64,000 nucleotides of DNA from Cellulophaga algicola DSM 14237 (GCF_000186265.1 NC_014934.1:372001-436000), one strand, 5' to 3'; positions 46,577 through 55,777 are shown, counted from the first letter of the stretch. Translations and numbers: made by a program. The notes: generated by a model not told the origin, from the sequence alone.

Positions 46577-47496
46577 GCTATTTCTTCTTTTCTTATTATT
46601 TTTTTTGAATGCCAAAAACCAGCCAGGATTAATCCAGAGATTAAATGCCAGATTCCCCAAAAAGCAGCTAATAAAGCCATACCGCCTAAACCATCAAAAA
46701 AAGTAAATATTAATAACAACCCCAGTCCTGAATTCTGAATTCCAGTTTCTATGGTTATAGTTCTCGTATTTTCTACGGATAATCTAAACAATTTTGCTAT
46801 AGAAAAACCTGTAATAAATGCTATTAAATTATGGAGAACCACAATCCCAAAAACGTAAAAAATATAGTCTAAAAATATAATTCGGTTTTTATACAGTGCT
46901 AAGAAGATTAATATTATAAAAAACAAAAGTGATACTATTTTTAAGACTTTAGCTATTCTTTTTGCAATTTTTGGTTTAAAATAATTTACTATCATTCCTA
47001 AGACCAAAGGTACCCCCAATAATAGAAAAACCAATTTCATCATTGCTCTTGGTGCTATGGAAACGTCTTTTAAAAGTAATGCTGTAGGATCATATAATGA
47101 ACTCCAAAATTCAAGATTTAATGGCGTCATCAAAACAGCTAATAAAGTTGCTATTGCTGTTAAAGAAACAGATAGTGCCGAATTACCTTTCGCTAGATGT
47201 GCAATAAAATTAGAAATATTCCCTCCAGGACATGCTGCCACCATAAACATTCCCATAGCGATACTAGGGTATGGTTTTATAATGAAGATTAATAGGAATG
47301 TCACGAGAGGCAGAAGAATAAATTGACTAAAAACTCCGACAAAAATAGCTTTTGGTTTTTTAATAACGTCTTTAAAATCGGTTAGAGATATCTCAAGAGA
47401 GATTCCAAACATTACCAGAGCTAAAGCAATATTTAAAATCCATAACGATGGTTCGCTAAAGTTTATATGAATACTATCTACACTGTTTTCCGTCAA
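46573..47496 (-). CDS. Bile acid:sodium symporter family transporter
   Basis: A 307-residue membrane protein with about nine to ten segments. The family elements are MVAACPGGNISNFIAHLAKGNSALSVSLTAIATLLAV (the first crossover motif) and ETGIQNSGLGLLL with GLGGMALLAAFWGIWHLISGL (the second). Bacterial members of the SBF/BASS family carry organic anions with sodium; the substrate is unknown. It lies 4 nt after csaA and overlaps the acyltransferase start by 4 nt. Confidence 0.93.
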   Translation of the reverse strand: MTENSVDSIHINFSEPSLWILNIALALVMFGISLEISLTDFKDVIKKPKAIFVGVFSQFILLPLVTFLLIFIIKPYPSIAMGMFMVAACPGGNISNFIAHLAKGNSALSVSLTAIATLLAVLMTPLNLEFWSSLYDPTALLLKDVSIAPRAMMKLVFLLLGVPLVLGMIVNYFKPKIAKRIAKVLKIVSLLFFIILIFLALYKNRIIFLDYIFYVFGIVVLHNLIAFITGFSIAKLFRLSVENTRTITIETGIQNSGLGLLLIFTFFDGLGGMALLAAFWGIWHLISGLILAGFWHSKKIIRKEEIA

Positions 47497-47500
47497 AAGC

Positions 47501-47836
47501 TTATGATATCTTAAGTCCGTTTGCTACTTTCAATCCTGGATGAAGTAAGGTAACATCTTTCTTATCAACAGCGCCTAATACTAAGCATTCACTCATGAAA
47601 TTTGCTATCTGTTTTTTCGGGAAATTAATCACAGCGACTATTTGTCTTCCTAAAAGTTCTTCTTTTTTATATACCGTTGTGATCTGGGCAGATGTTTTCC
47701 TGATACCTAATTCAGTTCCAAAATCAATTTCTAGTTTATAGGCAGGATTTCTAACTTCCGGAAAATCATTTACAGAAATTATAGTTCCTACGCGCATATC
47801 TATTTTAGAAAAATCAGACCAATTTATCATTTCCAT
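47501..47836 (-). CDS. csaA: tRNA-binding domain protein CsaA
   Basis: A 111-residue OB-fold protein made only of the EMAP/Trbp111-like tRNA-binding domain: FSKIDMRVGTIISVNDFPEVRNPAYKLEIDFG, KTSAQITTVYKKEELLGRQIVAVINFPKKQIANFMSECLVLG. CsaA acts as a dimer with chaperone-like and tRNA-binding activity. Met1 (47836) and Met3 (47830) are both possible starts. First gene of a three-gene operon with the symporter and acyltransferase. Confidence 0.95.
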   Translation of the reverse strand: MEMINWSDFSKIDMRVGTIISVNDFPEVRNPAYKLEIDFGTELGIRKTSAQITTVYKKEELLGRQIVAVINFPKKQIANFMSECLVLGAVDKKDVTLLHPGLKVANGLKIS

Positions 47837-47952
47837 ATCAGGTTAAAGGTTTTTAGCTAAGCCTACCAAATTAAATATAAGCCGTGATTAAAACAACTAA
47901 TCGTATAAAAACAAAACTAGAAACACCAATTAAAGCTATATCCTCTTAAAAA

Positions 47953-48495
47953 CTACCAATTCATTCTGTTTATCAAACCCTTAATCTGTGCTAAATGATG
48001 ATTCCCATGCCAAGCGTACTTACCCACATTTTCTGCAACAGAAACTCGAGTCTTACCTTCTGGATGCAAGTACACTTTCTTAAGATCTGAAGCAGGTAAC
48101 CCTTTAAGCATGTACACTAATTTAGCATGTAGCGCAACTAGATAAGTAAGAGATAACGCTATAGGCGCTGTTCGTGCATCAAAAAGAGCGCTCCAATCTT
48201 TCTCTTCATAAGCTTTTATCAATGGCTCATCTTCTGTTAAAGCCCATTTAAAACGAGTATAACTATGATGGTGGCTATCTGCGATGTGATGTATTAATTG
48301 CCTAAGCGTCCAACCACCAGGTCTATACGGCGTTTCTAATTGCTCAGAAGTAAGTGTGCTTACTAAAGAGTTAATTCGTTCGGGTAGCAACTGTAGCTCT
48401 AAAATCCATAATTTCAGTTGTTGCTCAGTAATCGTATCAGGGCAAGTAAATTTCCCAATAGGATACTTAAGTTGTTCTAATTGTAGCTCCGTCAT
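47953..48495 (-). CDS. DinB/YfiT-type putative thiol (bacillithiol) transferase
   Basis: A 180-residue four-helix protein. YfiT/BstA features: YPIGKFTCPDTITEQQL at the start, GGWTLRQLIHHIADSHHHSYTRFK (first metal His), and the closing KYAWHGNHHLAQI with two further His. These three His bind a divalent metal. Characterised relatives couple bacillithiol to electrophiles; whether this host uses bacillithiol for it is inferred from family. Monocistronic, divergent from the peroxiredoxin gene. Confidence 0.92.
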   Translation of the reverse strand: MTELQLEQLKYPIGKFTCPDTITEQQLKLWILELQLLPERINSLVSTLTSEQLETPYRPGGWTLRQLIHHIADSHHHSYTRFKWALTEDEPLIKAYEEKDWSALFDARTAPIALSLTYLVALHAKLVYMLKGLPASDLKKVYLHPEGKTRVSVAENVGKYAWHGNHHLAQIKGLINRMNW

Positions 48496-48605
48496 CCCTT
48501 AAAAGTAATAAATTTTAATACATTTTTAACCTCATTTTCTGTTTTTTGAGTCTTTAATCCACTAATTTTATGGGATACTAATTTTCAAACTAAAAAACAT
48601 AGAAT

Positions 48606-49244
48606 ATGGCAACAATACGATTAGGAGATGTAGCTCCAGATTTTACAGTAGATAGCTCAATGGGTATGATTAATCTTTATGATTATTTAGGAGACTCTTG
48701 GGGTATACTTTTTTCTCATCCTGCAGATTTCACTCCAGTATGTACAACAGAATTAGGTACTGCAGCAAAATTTAAAGATGAATTTGACAAGCGTAATGTA
48801 AAGATGTTAGCTTTAAGCGTTGATAGTGCTGCTTCTCATGCTGAATGGATTAAAGACATTAATGAAGTACAAAATACAGAAGTAAATTTCCCGATTCTGG
48901 CAGATGAAGATCATAAAGTATCAGATTTGTATGATATGATTCACCCAAATGCCAATAATACATTAACGGTACGTTCGGTATTCATCATTGCACCAGATAA
49001 GACCGTTAAACTTATTTTAACTTATCCTGCATCAACAGGTCGTAATTTTTATGAATTAGTTCGTGTCATAGATTCATTACAATTAACCGCTTATCATAAA
49101 GTAGCCACACCTGCTAACTGGAAAAATGGAGATGACGTTGTTGTTAGTCCTGCTATTAAAACAGAGGATGCTAAAAAAATATTTACAAAAGGGGTAGAAG
49201 AGATTAAGCCCTATTTAAGAATGACACCACAGCCAAATATCTAG
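48606..49244 (+). CDS. 1-Cys peroxiredoxin (Prx6 type)
   Basis: A 212-residue protein with the peroxidatic Cys46 in SHPADFTPVCTTELG and the Prx6-type C-terminal half (PDKTVKLILTYPASTGRNFYELVRVIDSLQLT, WKNGDDVVVSP). No resolving Cys is present. It reduces hydrogen peroxide or lipid peroxides in the cytoplasm. The start gives MATIRLGDVAPDF, standard for the family. Monocistronic, divergent from the YfiT-like gene; no clear regulator box was seen upstream. Confidence 0.96.
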   Translation: MATIRLGDVAPDFTVDSSMGMINLYDYLGDSWGILFSHPADFTPVCTTELGTAAKFKDEFDKRNVKMLALSVDSAASHAEWIKDINEVQNTEVNFPILADEDHKVSDLYDMIHPNANNTLTVRSVFIIAPDKTVKLILTYPASTGRNFYELVRVIDSLQLTAYHKVATPANWKNGDDVVVSPAIKTEDAKKIFTKGVEEIKPYLRMTPQPNI

Positions 49245-49324
49245 AAATTAGAAAATTATTGTAAATAAATGGTTATTAAAAAAATATAAGTGCCAAAAAA
49301 TCACTGTGTTAATTTTATATGTAT

Positions 49325-49332
49325 TACATTTG
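49325..49332 (+). promoter_or_regulatory. -7 element of the cold-shock gene
   Basis: TACATTTG, 30 nt before the ATG. The -33 element is weak (GTG in place of TTG at 17 nt). The leader is short, so a long cspA-type thermosensor leader is not present. Confidence 0.45.
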
Positions 49333-49362
49333 TAGCATAATTAATTTTTTTAATATTTTATA

Positions 49363-49554
49363 ATGAATAAAGGAACAGTAAAATTTTTCAATGATTCTAA
49401 AGGTTTTGGATTTATCACTGAAGAAGGCTCAAGCGAAGACCATTTTGTACACATCTCTGGTTTAGTAGATGAAATTCGCGAAGGTGATGTTGTAGAATTT
49501 GAATTACAACAAGGAAAAAAAGGATTGAACGCAGTAAACGTAAGAGTACTATAA
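49363..49554 (+). CDS. Cold-shock domain protein
   Basis: A 63-residue protein made only of a cold-shock OB-fold: GTVKFFNDSKGFGFITEE (RNP1 KGFGFI) and DHFVHISGL (RNP2). It binds single-stranded RNA/DNA and melts structure. Shorter than the 70-residue E. coli CspA, as usual for Bacteroidota. It is followed by a terminator and, further on, by two micro-protein ORFs. Confidence 0.97.
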   Translation: MNKGTVKFFNDSKGFGFITEEGSSEDHFVHISGLVDEIREGDVVEFELQQGKKGLNAVNVRVL

Positions 49555-49580
49555 TACATACGTAAATTTTTTTTTATTAG

Positions 49581-49610
49581 AAGCCCGACCTTTTGGTTGG
49601 GCTTTTTTAT
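49581..49610 (+). terminator. Terminator after the cold-shock gene
   Basis: Stem AAGCCCGACC with GGTTGGGCTT (one G:U), loop TTTT, then T6. Confidence 0.92.
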
Positions 49611-49775
49611 TGCGCAAAAGTCTAAAATAGCAAACCCTTTATTCTTCTGATAAAAAAAACTTACAAAATATTTAAATTATTTACTAAATAGACGCAACTA
49701 TTTCACAGGTTAAGTATCTAGCAATTATAAAAGAGTTCTCCCAAAACAATTTTTAGTTGAAATAAACCTGACCAT

Positions 49776-49931
49776 ATGAATACATTTTTTGGAATTTTAT
49801 CGCTTTTAATATTTGTTAATATTGTTTTACTTCTCCTTAGTGTAAACAATTCTAAAACAAAAAATAAAATAATAGTAGGGTTTAAGCGTTTGAAAGTGTT
49901 AAACAGACATACGAACATTCTTAAACAATAA
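49776..49931 (+). CDS. Putative single-pass membrane micro-protein (51 aa)
   Basis: ATG to TAA, 51 codons. Residues 1-24 form one hydrophobic helix (MNTFFGILSLLIFVNIVLLL) with an Asn in its middle, ending SVNNSKTKNK and a basic tail. The next ORF, 4 nt downstream, encodes a similar start (TFF-x-IL, N-x-x-LL, SVN). Two adjacent related small ORFs are hard to explain by chance, so a real pair of small membrane proteins is proposed. No known family is recognised. No clear promoter was found. Confidence 0.55.
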   Translation: MNTFFGILSLLIFVNIVLLLLSVNNSKTKNKIIVGFKRLKVLNRHTNILKQ

Positions 49932-49935
49932 TCTT

Positions 49936-50028
49936 ATGGGCACCTTCTTTAGTATCTTAATGATTTTAGTACTGATTAATACACTATTACTTATAATTAG
50001 TGTAAACAGAAAATCGAATAAAATATAA
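49936..50028 (+). CDS. Putative single-pass membrane micro-protein (30 aa), paralogue of its neighbour
   Basis: ATG to TAA, 30 codons: MGTFFSILMILVLINTLLLI then ISVNRKSNKI. It aligns without gaps to the start of the 51-residue ORF 4 nt upstream, sharing TFF, IL, the mid-helix Asn, LL and SVN, and ending where that protein's basic tail begins. A strong terminator starts at its stop codon, which supports a transcript ending here. Confidence 0.55.
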   Translation: MGTFFSILMILVLINTLLLIISVNRKSNKI

Positions 50029-50057
50029 AAAGGGCTCCAAATTGGAGCCCTTTTACT
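50028..50057. terminator. Bidirectional terminator between micro-protein ORFs and the immunophilin gene
   Basis: Stem AAAAGGGCTCCA with TGGAGCCCTTTT and a small loop, with A- and T-rich flanks. Confidence 0.9.
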
Positions 50058-50083
50058 TTTCTAGTACTAACAGAAATATTTTA

Positions 50084-51016
50084 TTAGCTAATTTTCATTA
50101 ATTCTACATCAAAAATTAGTGTAGCATCTGGTGGTATTACTCCTCCTGCTCCTGCACTACCGTATCCTAAATCTGAAGGGATAACAAATCTTGCCTTATC
50201 ACCCACTTGTAATAAGCAAATACCTTCATCCCATCCTGCGATTACTTGACCAACACCAACTTGAAAATCTATTGGTTCTTTTCTCTTATAAGAAGAATCA
50301 AAAACGGTTCCGTTAATTAAAGATCCTTCATAATGAACAGAAACTTGCATTCCTGCTTCTGCTTTTTTACCATTCCCTTTTTGAATGATTTTATAACGTA
50401 AACCACTTTCTGTTTCTTCAAAACCAGCAGAAATCTCATCCAATTCAGATGATTTTTTTGCTCTTTCTTCTTCTATTCTTTTTGCTCTAGATCCTTCAAA
50501 AGTTCTAAAAGCTTCAACTGCATTAAATGCTTCTGCTTCTGCCCCTACTCTAACAATTTCTAAAGAGTCTATCTTATCACCTTGCTTAATAGCATCAACA
50601 ATATCCTGTCCTTCTACAACATTACCAAAAACAGTATGTTTATTATCTAACCAAGGAGTAGCTATATGCGTAATAAAAAACTGACTACCGTTGGTTCCAG
50701 GACCTGCATTTGCCATTGACAAGACTCCAGGACCATCATGTTTCAAATCTACATGAAACTCATCATCAAACTTATATCCAGCATCACCTGTTCCTGTTCC
50801 TTGAGGACAGCCACCTTGAACCATAAAATCAGGAATCACTCTGTGAAATTTAAGTCCGTCATAATATGGTGTTCCTTGAGGCTTTACTTTATTCTCTAAA
50901 TTACCTTCAGCTAAGGCTACAAAATTACCTACTGTTCCAGGTGTTTTATCGTGAGTCAATTTTACTAAAATCTCCCCTTTTGAAGTATTGAATTTTGCGT
51001 AGATTCCGTCTTTCAT
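50084..51016 (-). CDS. Cyclophilin-FKBP fusion peptidyl-prolyl isomerase
   Basis: 310 residues from the ATG at 51016 ([14 protein letters not shown]); a longer frame to 51103 adds 29 residues that match nothing. The cyclophilin domain (about 1-165) has the [17 protein letters not shown] and [13 protein letters not shown] motifs. A charged helical linker (about 165-205) joins it to an FKBP domain with [28 protein letters not shown] and [23 protein letters not shown]. No signal peptide: cytoplasmic. It catalyses proline isomerisation and likely acts as folding helper. This fused layout is known from Flavobacterium-type genomes. Confidence 0.95.
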   Translation of the reverse strand: MKDGIYAKFNTSKGEILVKLTHDKTPGTVGNFVALAEGNLENKVKPQGTPYYDGLKFHRVIPDFMVQGGCPQGTGTGDAGYKFDDEFHVDLKHDGPGVLSMANAGPGTNGSQFFITHIATPWLDNKHTVFGNVVEGQDIVDAIKQGDKIDSLEIVRVGAEAEAFNAVEAFRTFEGSRAKRIEEERAKKSSELDEISAGFEETESGLRYKIIQKGNGKKAEAGMQVSVHYEGSLINGTVFDSSYKRKEPIDFQVGVGQVIAGWDEGICLLQVGDKARFVIPSDLGYGSAGAGGVIPPDATLIFDVELMKIS

Positions 51017-51101
51017 TTTACTTTTTTTTGTGAGCGACAAAGGTAGTATTTTGTTTTGGGTAAAAAAACTCTTTACATTTTTTACCACAGCTATATTATT
51101 C

Positions 51102-51136
51102 AAAAAAAAAGGAGCCTTTTAGGGCTCCTTTTTTAA
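51102..51136 (-). terminator. Terminator for the M13 peptidase gene (leftward)
   Basis: Stem GGAGCC with GGCTCC, extended by A9/T8 flanks, 24 nt after the peptidase stop. Confidence 0.9.
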
Positions 51137-51159
51137 CTACTTATTTCTATACTTTTTTT

Positions 51160-53211
51160 TTACCAAATTCTTACTCTATTTTCTGGTGCCAGATACATAG
51201 AATCTCCTGGCTTAATACTAAATGCCTCATAAAAAGCATCAATATTTTGAAGAGGTTGCGTAGCTCTATATTTTCCAGGCGAATGTGGATCTGTTTTTAT
51301 CTGTGTACGCAAAGCATCTTCCCTTGATAAGGTACGCCATACAGTTGCCCAAGACATAAAGAAGCGTTGTTCCGCAGTAAACCCATCAATTGGATCTGGC
51401 TTACCATTTTCTTTAAAATATTGTTGCAATCCGTCATAAGCACCAAGAACACCACCAAGATCTCCAATGTTTTCTCCTAAAGTAAACTTACCATTAATAT
51501 GTACACTATCAAGAACTTCAATTTGATCATATTGATCAGCCAAAGCGCCACTACGATCGGTAAACTTTGCTAAGTCTTCATCTGTCCACCAGTTTGAAAG
51601 ATTACCGTTGGCATCAAAACGAGCTCCACTATCATCAAAAGCGTGAGATATTTCATGACCAATAACAGCCCCTATACCACCATAATTAACAGCGTCATCT
51701 GCCAAGTAATCATAAAATGGAGGTTGTAAAATTGCTGCAGGAAAAACTATTTCATTATTTAATGGATTAAAATAAGCATTCACCGTTTGCGGAGACATCC
51801 CCCATTCTGTACGATCAACAGGTTCGCCTATTTTAGCTAAATTTTTAGCTTTTCCCCATTCTTGAATTGCAGTCATATTATCAAAATAACTATCTTCCTT
51901 CTTAACGTCCATTGTAGAGTAGTCTTCCCACTTATCAGGATAACCAATTTTTACAGTGAATTTGTCTAGTTTCTCTATCGCCTTTATTTTTGTAGAATCA
52001 CTCATCCAATCTAGCACTTTAATACGGGATTGAAAAGCAGCAATAATATTGTGAATCATTGTTTCTGCTTTCGCTTTGGCTTCTGGCGGAAACATCTCAT
52101 CAACATATAATTGCCCTAAAGCTTCACCTACAGTATTATTTACGGTAGCTAACGCTCTTTCATCTGCAGGTCTTTGCTTTTGGTCTCCACTTAAGTATTT
52201 ACTATAGAATTCCCAATCTATAGTTTCTATTTCTGTTGTTAACCTACCTGCAGCACTATTAAAGGTATCCCAAATAACAAGAGTTTTTATATCTTCTAAA
52301 GGTGTCTTTTCTAAAAAATTATTTAATTGCTGTATATACTTAGGTTGCGTTACAATAAGAGTATCCACTTGTTTTTTTATTCCCATATCATCCATCAATT
52401 TCTTAAGACTGATCGCAGGAATAAGACTTTGTGCTTCTTGAATAGTTTTGGGATTGTTAAAATTACGAGCATCACGACTTGCTACTTTATCCAATCTTGG
52501 CTCTGCTAATGTAGTTTCCATAGCCAGAATTTTGACAGCGGATGCATTGGCTATTTCTACATTTTCCCCTAAAATTTGAAGCATTTTTGAAATATGTTCC
52601 ACATATTTTTCACGAATTTCTTTAGATTTTGAATCTTGATCTAAATAATAATCACGATCTGGTAATCCTAAGCCATTCTCTCCTAAATAAACAGCATTCA
52701 TTTTACTATCACCCAAATTAGCAAAAGTACTAATACTCATAAATGGAGCGCTTGCTACTGGATTTGTAGCTAATAATGTTTGTAATTCCACTATATTTTT
52801 TACGTTTTTAATTGCGTCTATAGTTGGCTGCAAGGGAGCAATACCTAATTTATCTCTTGATACAGTATCCAATTTAGAATCAAAAATAAATAGCGCTTTA
52901 GCTTGATCAGTGGTAGGAGCATAGGTATTACTTTCTTTAGCTTTCGCTATAATTTTTAGCACATCTGCATCTGTAGATTTTCTTAAGACACTAAAGCCTC
53001 CCCAACTTGATCTATCTTCTGGTATTTTTGTATTCTTTAACCAATTACCATTTACAAACTCATAGAAATTTGTTTTTGGACTTATAGTGGTGTCCATATT
53101 AGCTAAAATAATACCTCTTGAGGGTTCTTTAGCCGCTGTTTCAGATTTTTTATTCTTACAAGAATATGTTAGACAAATTCCTAAAAGAGCAATAATAATT
53201 TTGTTTTTCAT
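51160..53211 (-). CDS. M13 family (neprilysin-like) metallopeptidase, lipoprotein
   Basis: A 683-residue protein with lipobox CLTYSC (Cys18). The M13_N helical half (about 35-420) is followed by the catalytic half: NAYFNPLNNEIVFPAAILQPPFYD, the zinc motif GHEISHAFDDSG (HExxH), and the third ligand in GENIGDLGG. The final W is the family-typical C-terminus (CxxW-like; here ENRVRIW). It cuts peptides at the envelope. Monocistronic. Confidence 0.96.
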   Translation of the reverse strand: MKNKIIIALLGICLTYSCKNKKSETAAKEPSRGIILANMDTTISPKTNFYEFVNGNWLKNTKIPEDRSSWGGFSVLRKSTDADVLKIIAKAKESNTYAPTTDQAKALFIFDSKLDTVSRDKLGIAPLQPTIDAIKNVKNIVELQTLLATNPVASAPFMSISTFANLGDSKMNAVYLGENGLGLPDRDYYLDQDSKSKEIREKYVEHISKMLQILGENVEIANASAVKILAMETTLAEPRLDKVASRDARNFNNPKTIQEAQSLIPAISLKKLMDDMGIKKQVDTLIVTQPKYIQQLNNFLEKTPLEDIKTLVIWDTFNSAAGRLTTEIETIDWEFYSKYLSGDQKQRPADERALATVNNTVGEALGQLYVDEMFPPEAKAKAETMIHNIIAAFQSRIKVLDWMSDSTKIKAIEKLDKFTVKIGYPDKWEDYSTMDVKKEDSYFDNMTAIQEWGKAKNLAKIGEPVDRTEWGMSPQTVNAYFNPLNNEIVFPAAILQPPFYDYLADDAVNYGGIGAVIGHEISHAFDDSGARFDANGNLSNWWTDEDLAKFTDRSGALADQYDQIEVLDSVHINGKFTLGENIGDLGGVLGAYDGLQQYFKENGKPDPIDGFTAEQRFFMSWATVWRTLSREDALRTQIKTDPHSPGKYRATQPLQNIDAFYEAFSIKPGDSMYLAPENRVRIW

Positions 53212-53325
53212 CTAATGAAATTTAAAAATTTAATAAGCATTTCTGATCGTAATTGCAAAATACAAGGTTTTGCTAAGCACGAGTAAATATACTACAAACA
53301 CATTATTTATTTGCTGTAAAACAGC

Positions 53326-54711
53326 TTATTTAGCGGCAATTACACCATATTTATCAAAAAGATAAATTAAGCTAGCCATTGATGCAGCTCCTAATTCAAG
53401 TTCTCTTTTATTTACATGTTCAAAAGTATCATTTGCAGCATGGTGATGATCAAAATAGCGTTGAGAATCTGGACGCAATCCTGCTAAAACCATTTGATCA
53501 TCTTTTAATGGGCCGATATCTGCTCCGCTATGGCCTTTAACGAACATATGAATTAGGTAAGGCTCAAATAAAGGCTTCCAAGATTGTACCTGAATGAAGT
53601 TTTCTTCCGAACAATCAAACGAAAAACCCCTTGGTGTAAATCCTCCTGAATCGCTCTCTAACGCAAAGACATGTTTTTCTTTCTTTGATTTAGCTACTTC
53701 AGCATATTTATTACCGCCGCGCAATCCATTTTCTTCATTCATAAATAAAACTACTCGAATAGTTCTCTTAGGTTTGTAACCAGACTCTTTCAGCAAGTGA
53801 AGTACTTCCATACTTTGTACACAACCTGCCCCATCATCATGAGAACCATCTCCCAAATCCCAAGAATCTAAATGCCCACCAACGACCATTATTTCTTCAG
53901 GAGTAGTTGTTCCTTTTATTTCTCCAATTACGTTATAAGATTGTACATCATCAAATTGCTCACAGTTTTGTTTAAAGTAAAAACTGATATCGGGATTTAA
54001 CCGTAATGAAAGACTCAATAAATCTGCCGCATTTGTACTAATTGCTGCCGCAGGTATACGCTTATTTATAGCTAAATCACCATAACTCATAGTGCCTGTA
54101 TGTGGTAAATCATCTAACCGAAGATTCATCGACCTTACTATAATACCAACTGCTCCATATTTTGCAGCCTCAGCAGCACCAGCATAGCGTTGATCTACAC
54201 AACCTGAATATGCGTCAAAAGTGCTAATATTAGTAGGATCCATAGGGCGATTAAAAAATACTATTCTCCCTTCCAATCTCTGCTTACCTAAAATAGCCAA
54301 GTCATCTAAGCTTTTGACCTCTACAACATTCGCCTTTAAACCACCAAGCGGTGTTGCTACAGAACCACCCAAAGCACAAATAGGAACATTTGTAGTTACA
54401 CCCGGATCTGATTCAAAATAAGCAAATTCAGGTAAACCACGATTCCATTTTGGAACCATAACTGGTTGCAACCATACCTTATCTAACCCTAACTCATCTA
54501 ATTGTAATTTAGTGTAATCTACAGCCTGTTGCGCTTGTACTGATCCAGATAACCTACCTCCTATTTGATTAGAAAGGTAATTTAACCAATCATAAGCCTT
54601 ACTTTTTGTAAGCGCAGCATCATAAATATCTTTTAATTGTTCCTCATCTGTCTTCTGGGCAGACACCGCTGTTATAATAAATAAACTTAAAAAATAAATT
54701 ACCTTCTTCAT
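53326..54711 (-). CDS. Secreted M28 family aminopeptidase
   Basis: A 461-residue protein with a signal peptide (MKKVIYFLSLFIITAVSAQ). A PA-like insertion (about 125-225) precedes the dizinc site: GGHLDSWDLGDGSHDDGAG (His, Asp), FMNEENGLRGG (Glu pair), ESDSGGF, and DHHHAANDTFEHV (last His). Related to plasma glutamate carboxypeptidase-type M28. It releases N-terminal residues outside the inner membrane. Starts 2 nt after the PPK2 stop, so probably co-transcribed. Confidence 0.95.
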   Translation of the reverse strand: MKKVIYFLSLFIITAVSAQKTDEEQLKDIYDAALTKSKAYDWLNYLSNQIGGRLSGSVQAQQAVDYTKLQLDELGLDKVWLQPVMVPKWNRGLPEFAYFESDPGVTTNVPICALGGSVATPLGGLKANVVEVKSLDDLAILGKQRLEGRIVFFNRPMDPTNISTFDAYSGCVDQRYAGAAEAAKYGAVGIIVRSMNLRLDDLPHTGTMSYGDLAINKRIPAAAISTNAADLLSLSLRLNPDISFYFKQNCEQFDDVQSYNVIGEIKGTTTPEEIMVVGGHLDSWDLGDGSHDDGAGCVQSMEVLHLLKESGYKPKRTIRVVLFMNEENGLRGGNKYAEVAKSKKEKHVFALESDSGGFTPRGFSFDCSEENFIQVQSWKPLFEPYLIHMFVKGHSGADIGPLKDDQMVLAGLRPDSQRYFDHHHAANDTFEHVNKRELELGAASMASLIYLFDKYGVIAAK

Positions 54712-54713
54712 TA

Positions 54714-55592
54714 TTATTCCTTTTCCAATTGATTTTTATAATCCTCTAAATTAGCCTTAATTTTATCATCTAATTCTGGTTCTTTAATATCTTTGTATTT
54801 TTTTAACTCTTGTAGCATGGTTTCTGCAACGATTAACCGAGCTGCCTTTTTATTATCAGCAGGAATTACAAACCAAGGCGCATGTGTTTTAGACGTTTTA
54901 TTTATAGCATCTTCATAACATTCTTGATACCTATCCCATAGTTTTCTCTCTTTTAAATCACCTGGAGAAAACTTCCAATTCTTACGTTTTAAGTTTAGTC
55001 TTCGCAACAACCGTTGCCGCTGTTCTTCTTTGGATAAATGCAGGAAAAATTTAAAAATTATAGTTCCGTTTGCAGCAATATGTTTTTCGAAATTATTAAT
55101 TTGTTCAAAGCGTTTTTCCCAAAAAGCATCGTTTAAATCAGCTACTTTATGAATTCCAGGGATGTGTTCTCCCATAACATATTCTGGGTGCACCCTAGTG
55201 ACTAGTACATTTTCATAGTGCGTACGATTAAAGACACCTACCTTACCTTTTGCCGGAAGTGCTATGTAATGACGCCATAAAAAATCATGTTTTAATTCTA
55301 ATGCTGTAGGCACCTTAAAACTATGAACAACAACGCCTCTTGCATTAAAATCTTTAAAAACCTCGCGGATAAGACTGTCTTTACCAGAAGTATCCATTCC
55401 TTGCAAACACATTAAAACACTATACTTTCCATGTGCATATAGTACATCTTGAAACTCCCCCAATTCTCTTCTGATTTTTTCAAGTTTTTTTTTGAGCTTG
55501 GCATCATCTGCATCAAAATTTTCAAAGGTTGCAGCTGTATTTAACGTAATGGATTCTTTAACTCGGTAAGAATCAATATCAATTTTATTCAT
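54714..55592 (-). CDS. ppk2: Polyphosphate kinase 2 family protein
   Basis: 292 residues. Walker A is LQGMDTSGKDS (Lys71), then FNRTHYENVLVTRVHPE (Walker B region) and the lid RRLNLKRKNWKFSPGDL. PPK2 enzymes transfer phosphate between polyphosphate and nucleotides. The long N-terminal lead and the GMDTSGKDS loop resemble the class that phosphorylates AMP and ADP, but class assignment needs alignment. First gene of a pair with the M28 peptidase. Confidence 0.93.
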   Translation of the reverse strand: MNKIDIDSYRVKESITLNTAATFENFDADDAKLKKKLEKIRRELGEFQDVLYAHGKYSVLMCLQGMDTSGKDSLIREVFKDFNARGVVVHSFKVPTALELKHDFLWRHYIALPAKGKVGVFNRTHYENVLVTRVHPEYVMGEHIPGIHKVADLNDAFWEKRFEQINNFEKHIAANGTIIFKFFLHLSKEEQRQRLLRRLNLKRKNWKFSPGDLKERKLWDRYQECYEDAINKTSKTHAPWFVIPADNKKAARLIVAETMLQELKKYKDIKEPELDDKIKANLEDYKNQLEKE

Positions 55593-55710
55593 CCTATGAA
55601 TATAAAATATTTTTTTAACACTAGAGTATAACTCGCTTTTAAAGCTTCATAAAAAAAATCTTAGCACAAATTATAGCCAAAAAAATTGGTTTACAACGAA
55701 TAAATAGGCC

Positions 55711-55737
55711 TTGTATCATTAGTTAACAGTAAATTTG
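55711..55737 (+). promoter_or_regulatory. Promoter of the Cys-rich exported protein gene
   Basis: TTG 55711-55713, 16-nt spacer, TAAATTTG 55730-55737. Predicted start near 55744. Confidence 0.5.
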
Positions 55738-55777
55738 TATTCACATTCCCAAATGTTTCTATTAAAAGTCTTGACCT

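Noticed and set aside
49245-49362. Long cold-shock thermosensor leader before the cold-shock gene
   Set aside because: The likely promoter is only about 30 nt from the ATG, which leaves no room for such a leader.
51017-51103. 29-residue N-terminal extension of the immunophilin
   Set aside because: It has no signal peptide or match to cyclophilins; the cyclophilin domain starts at the ATG at 51016.
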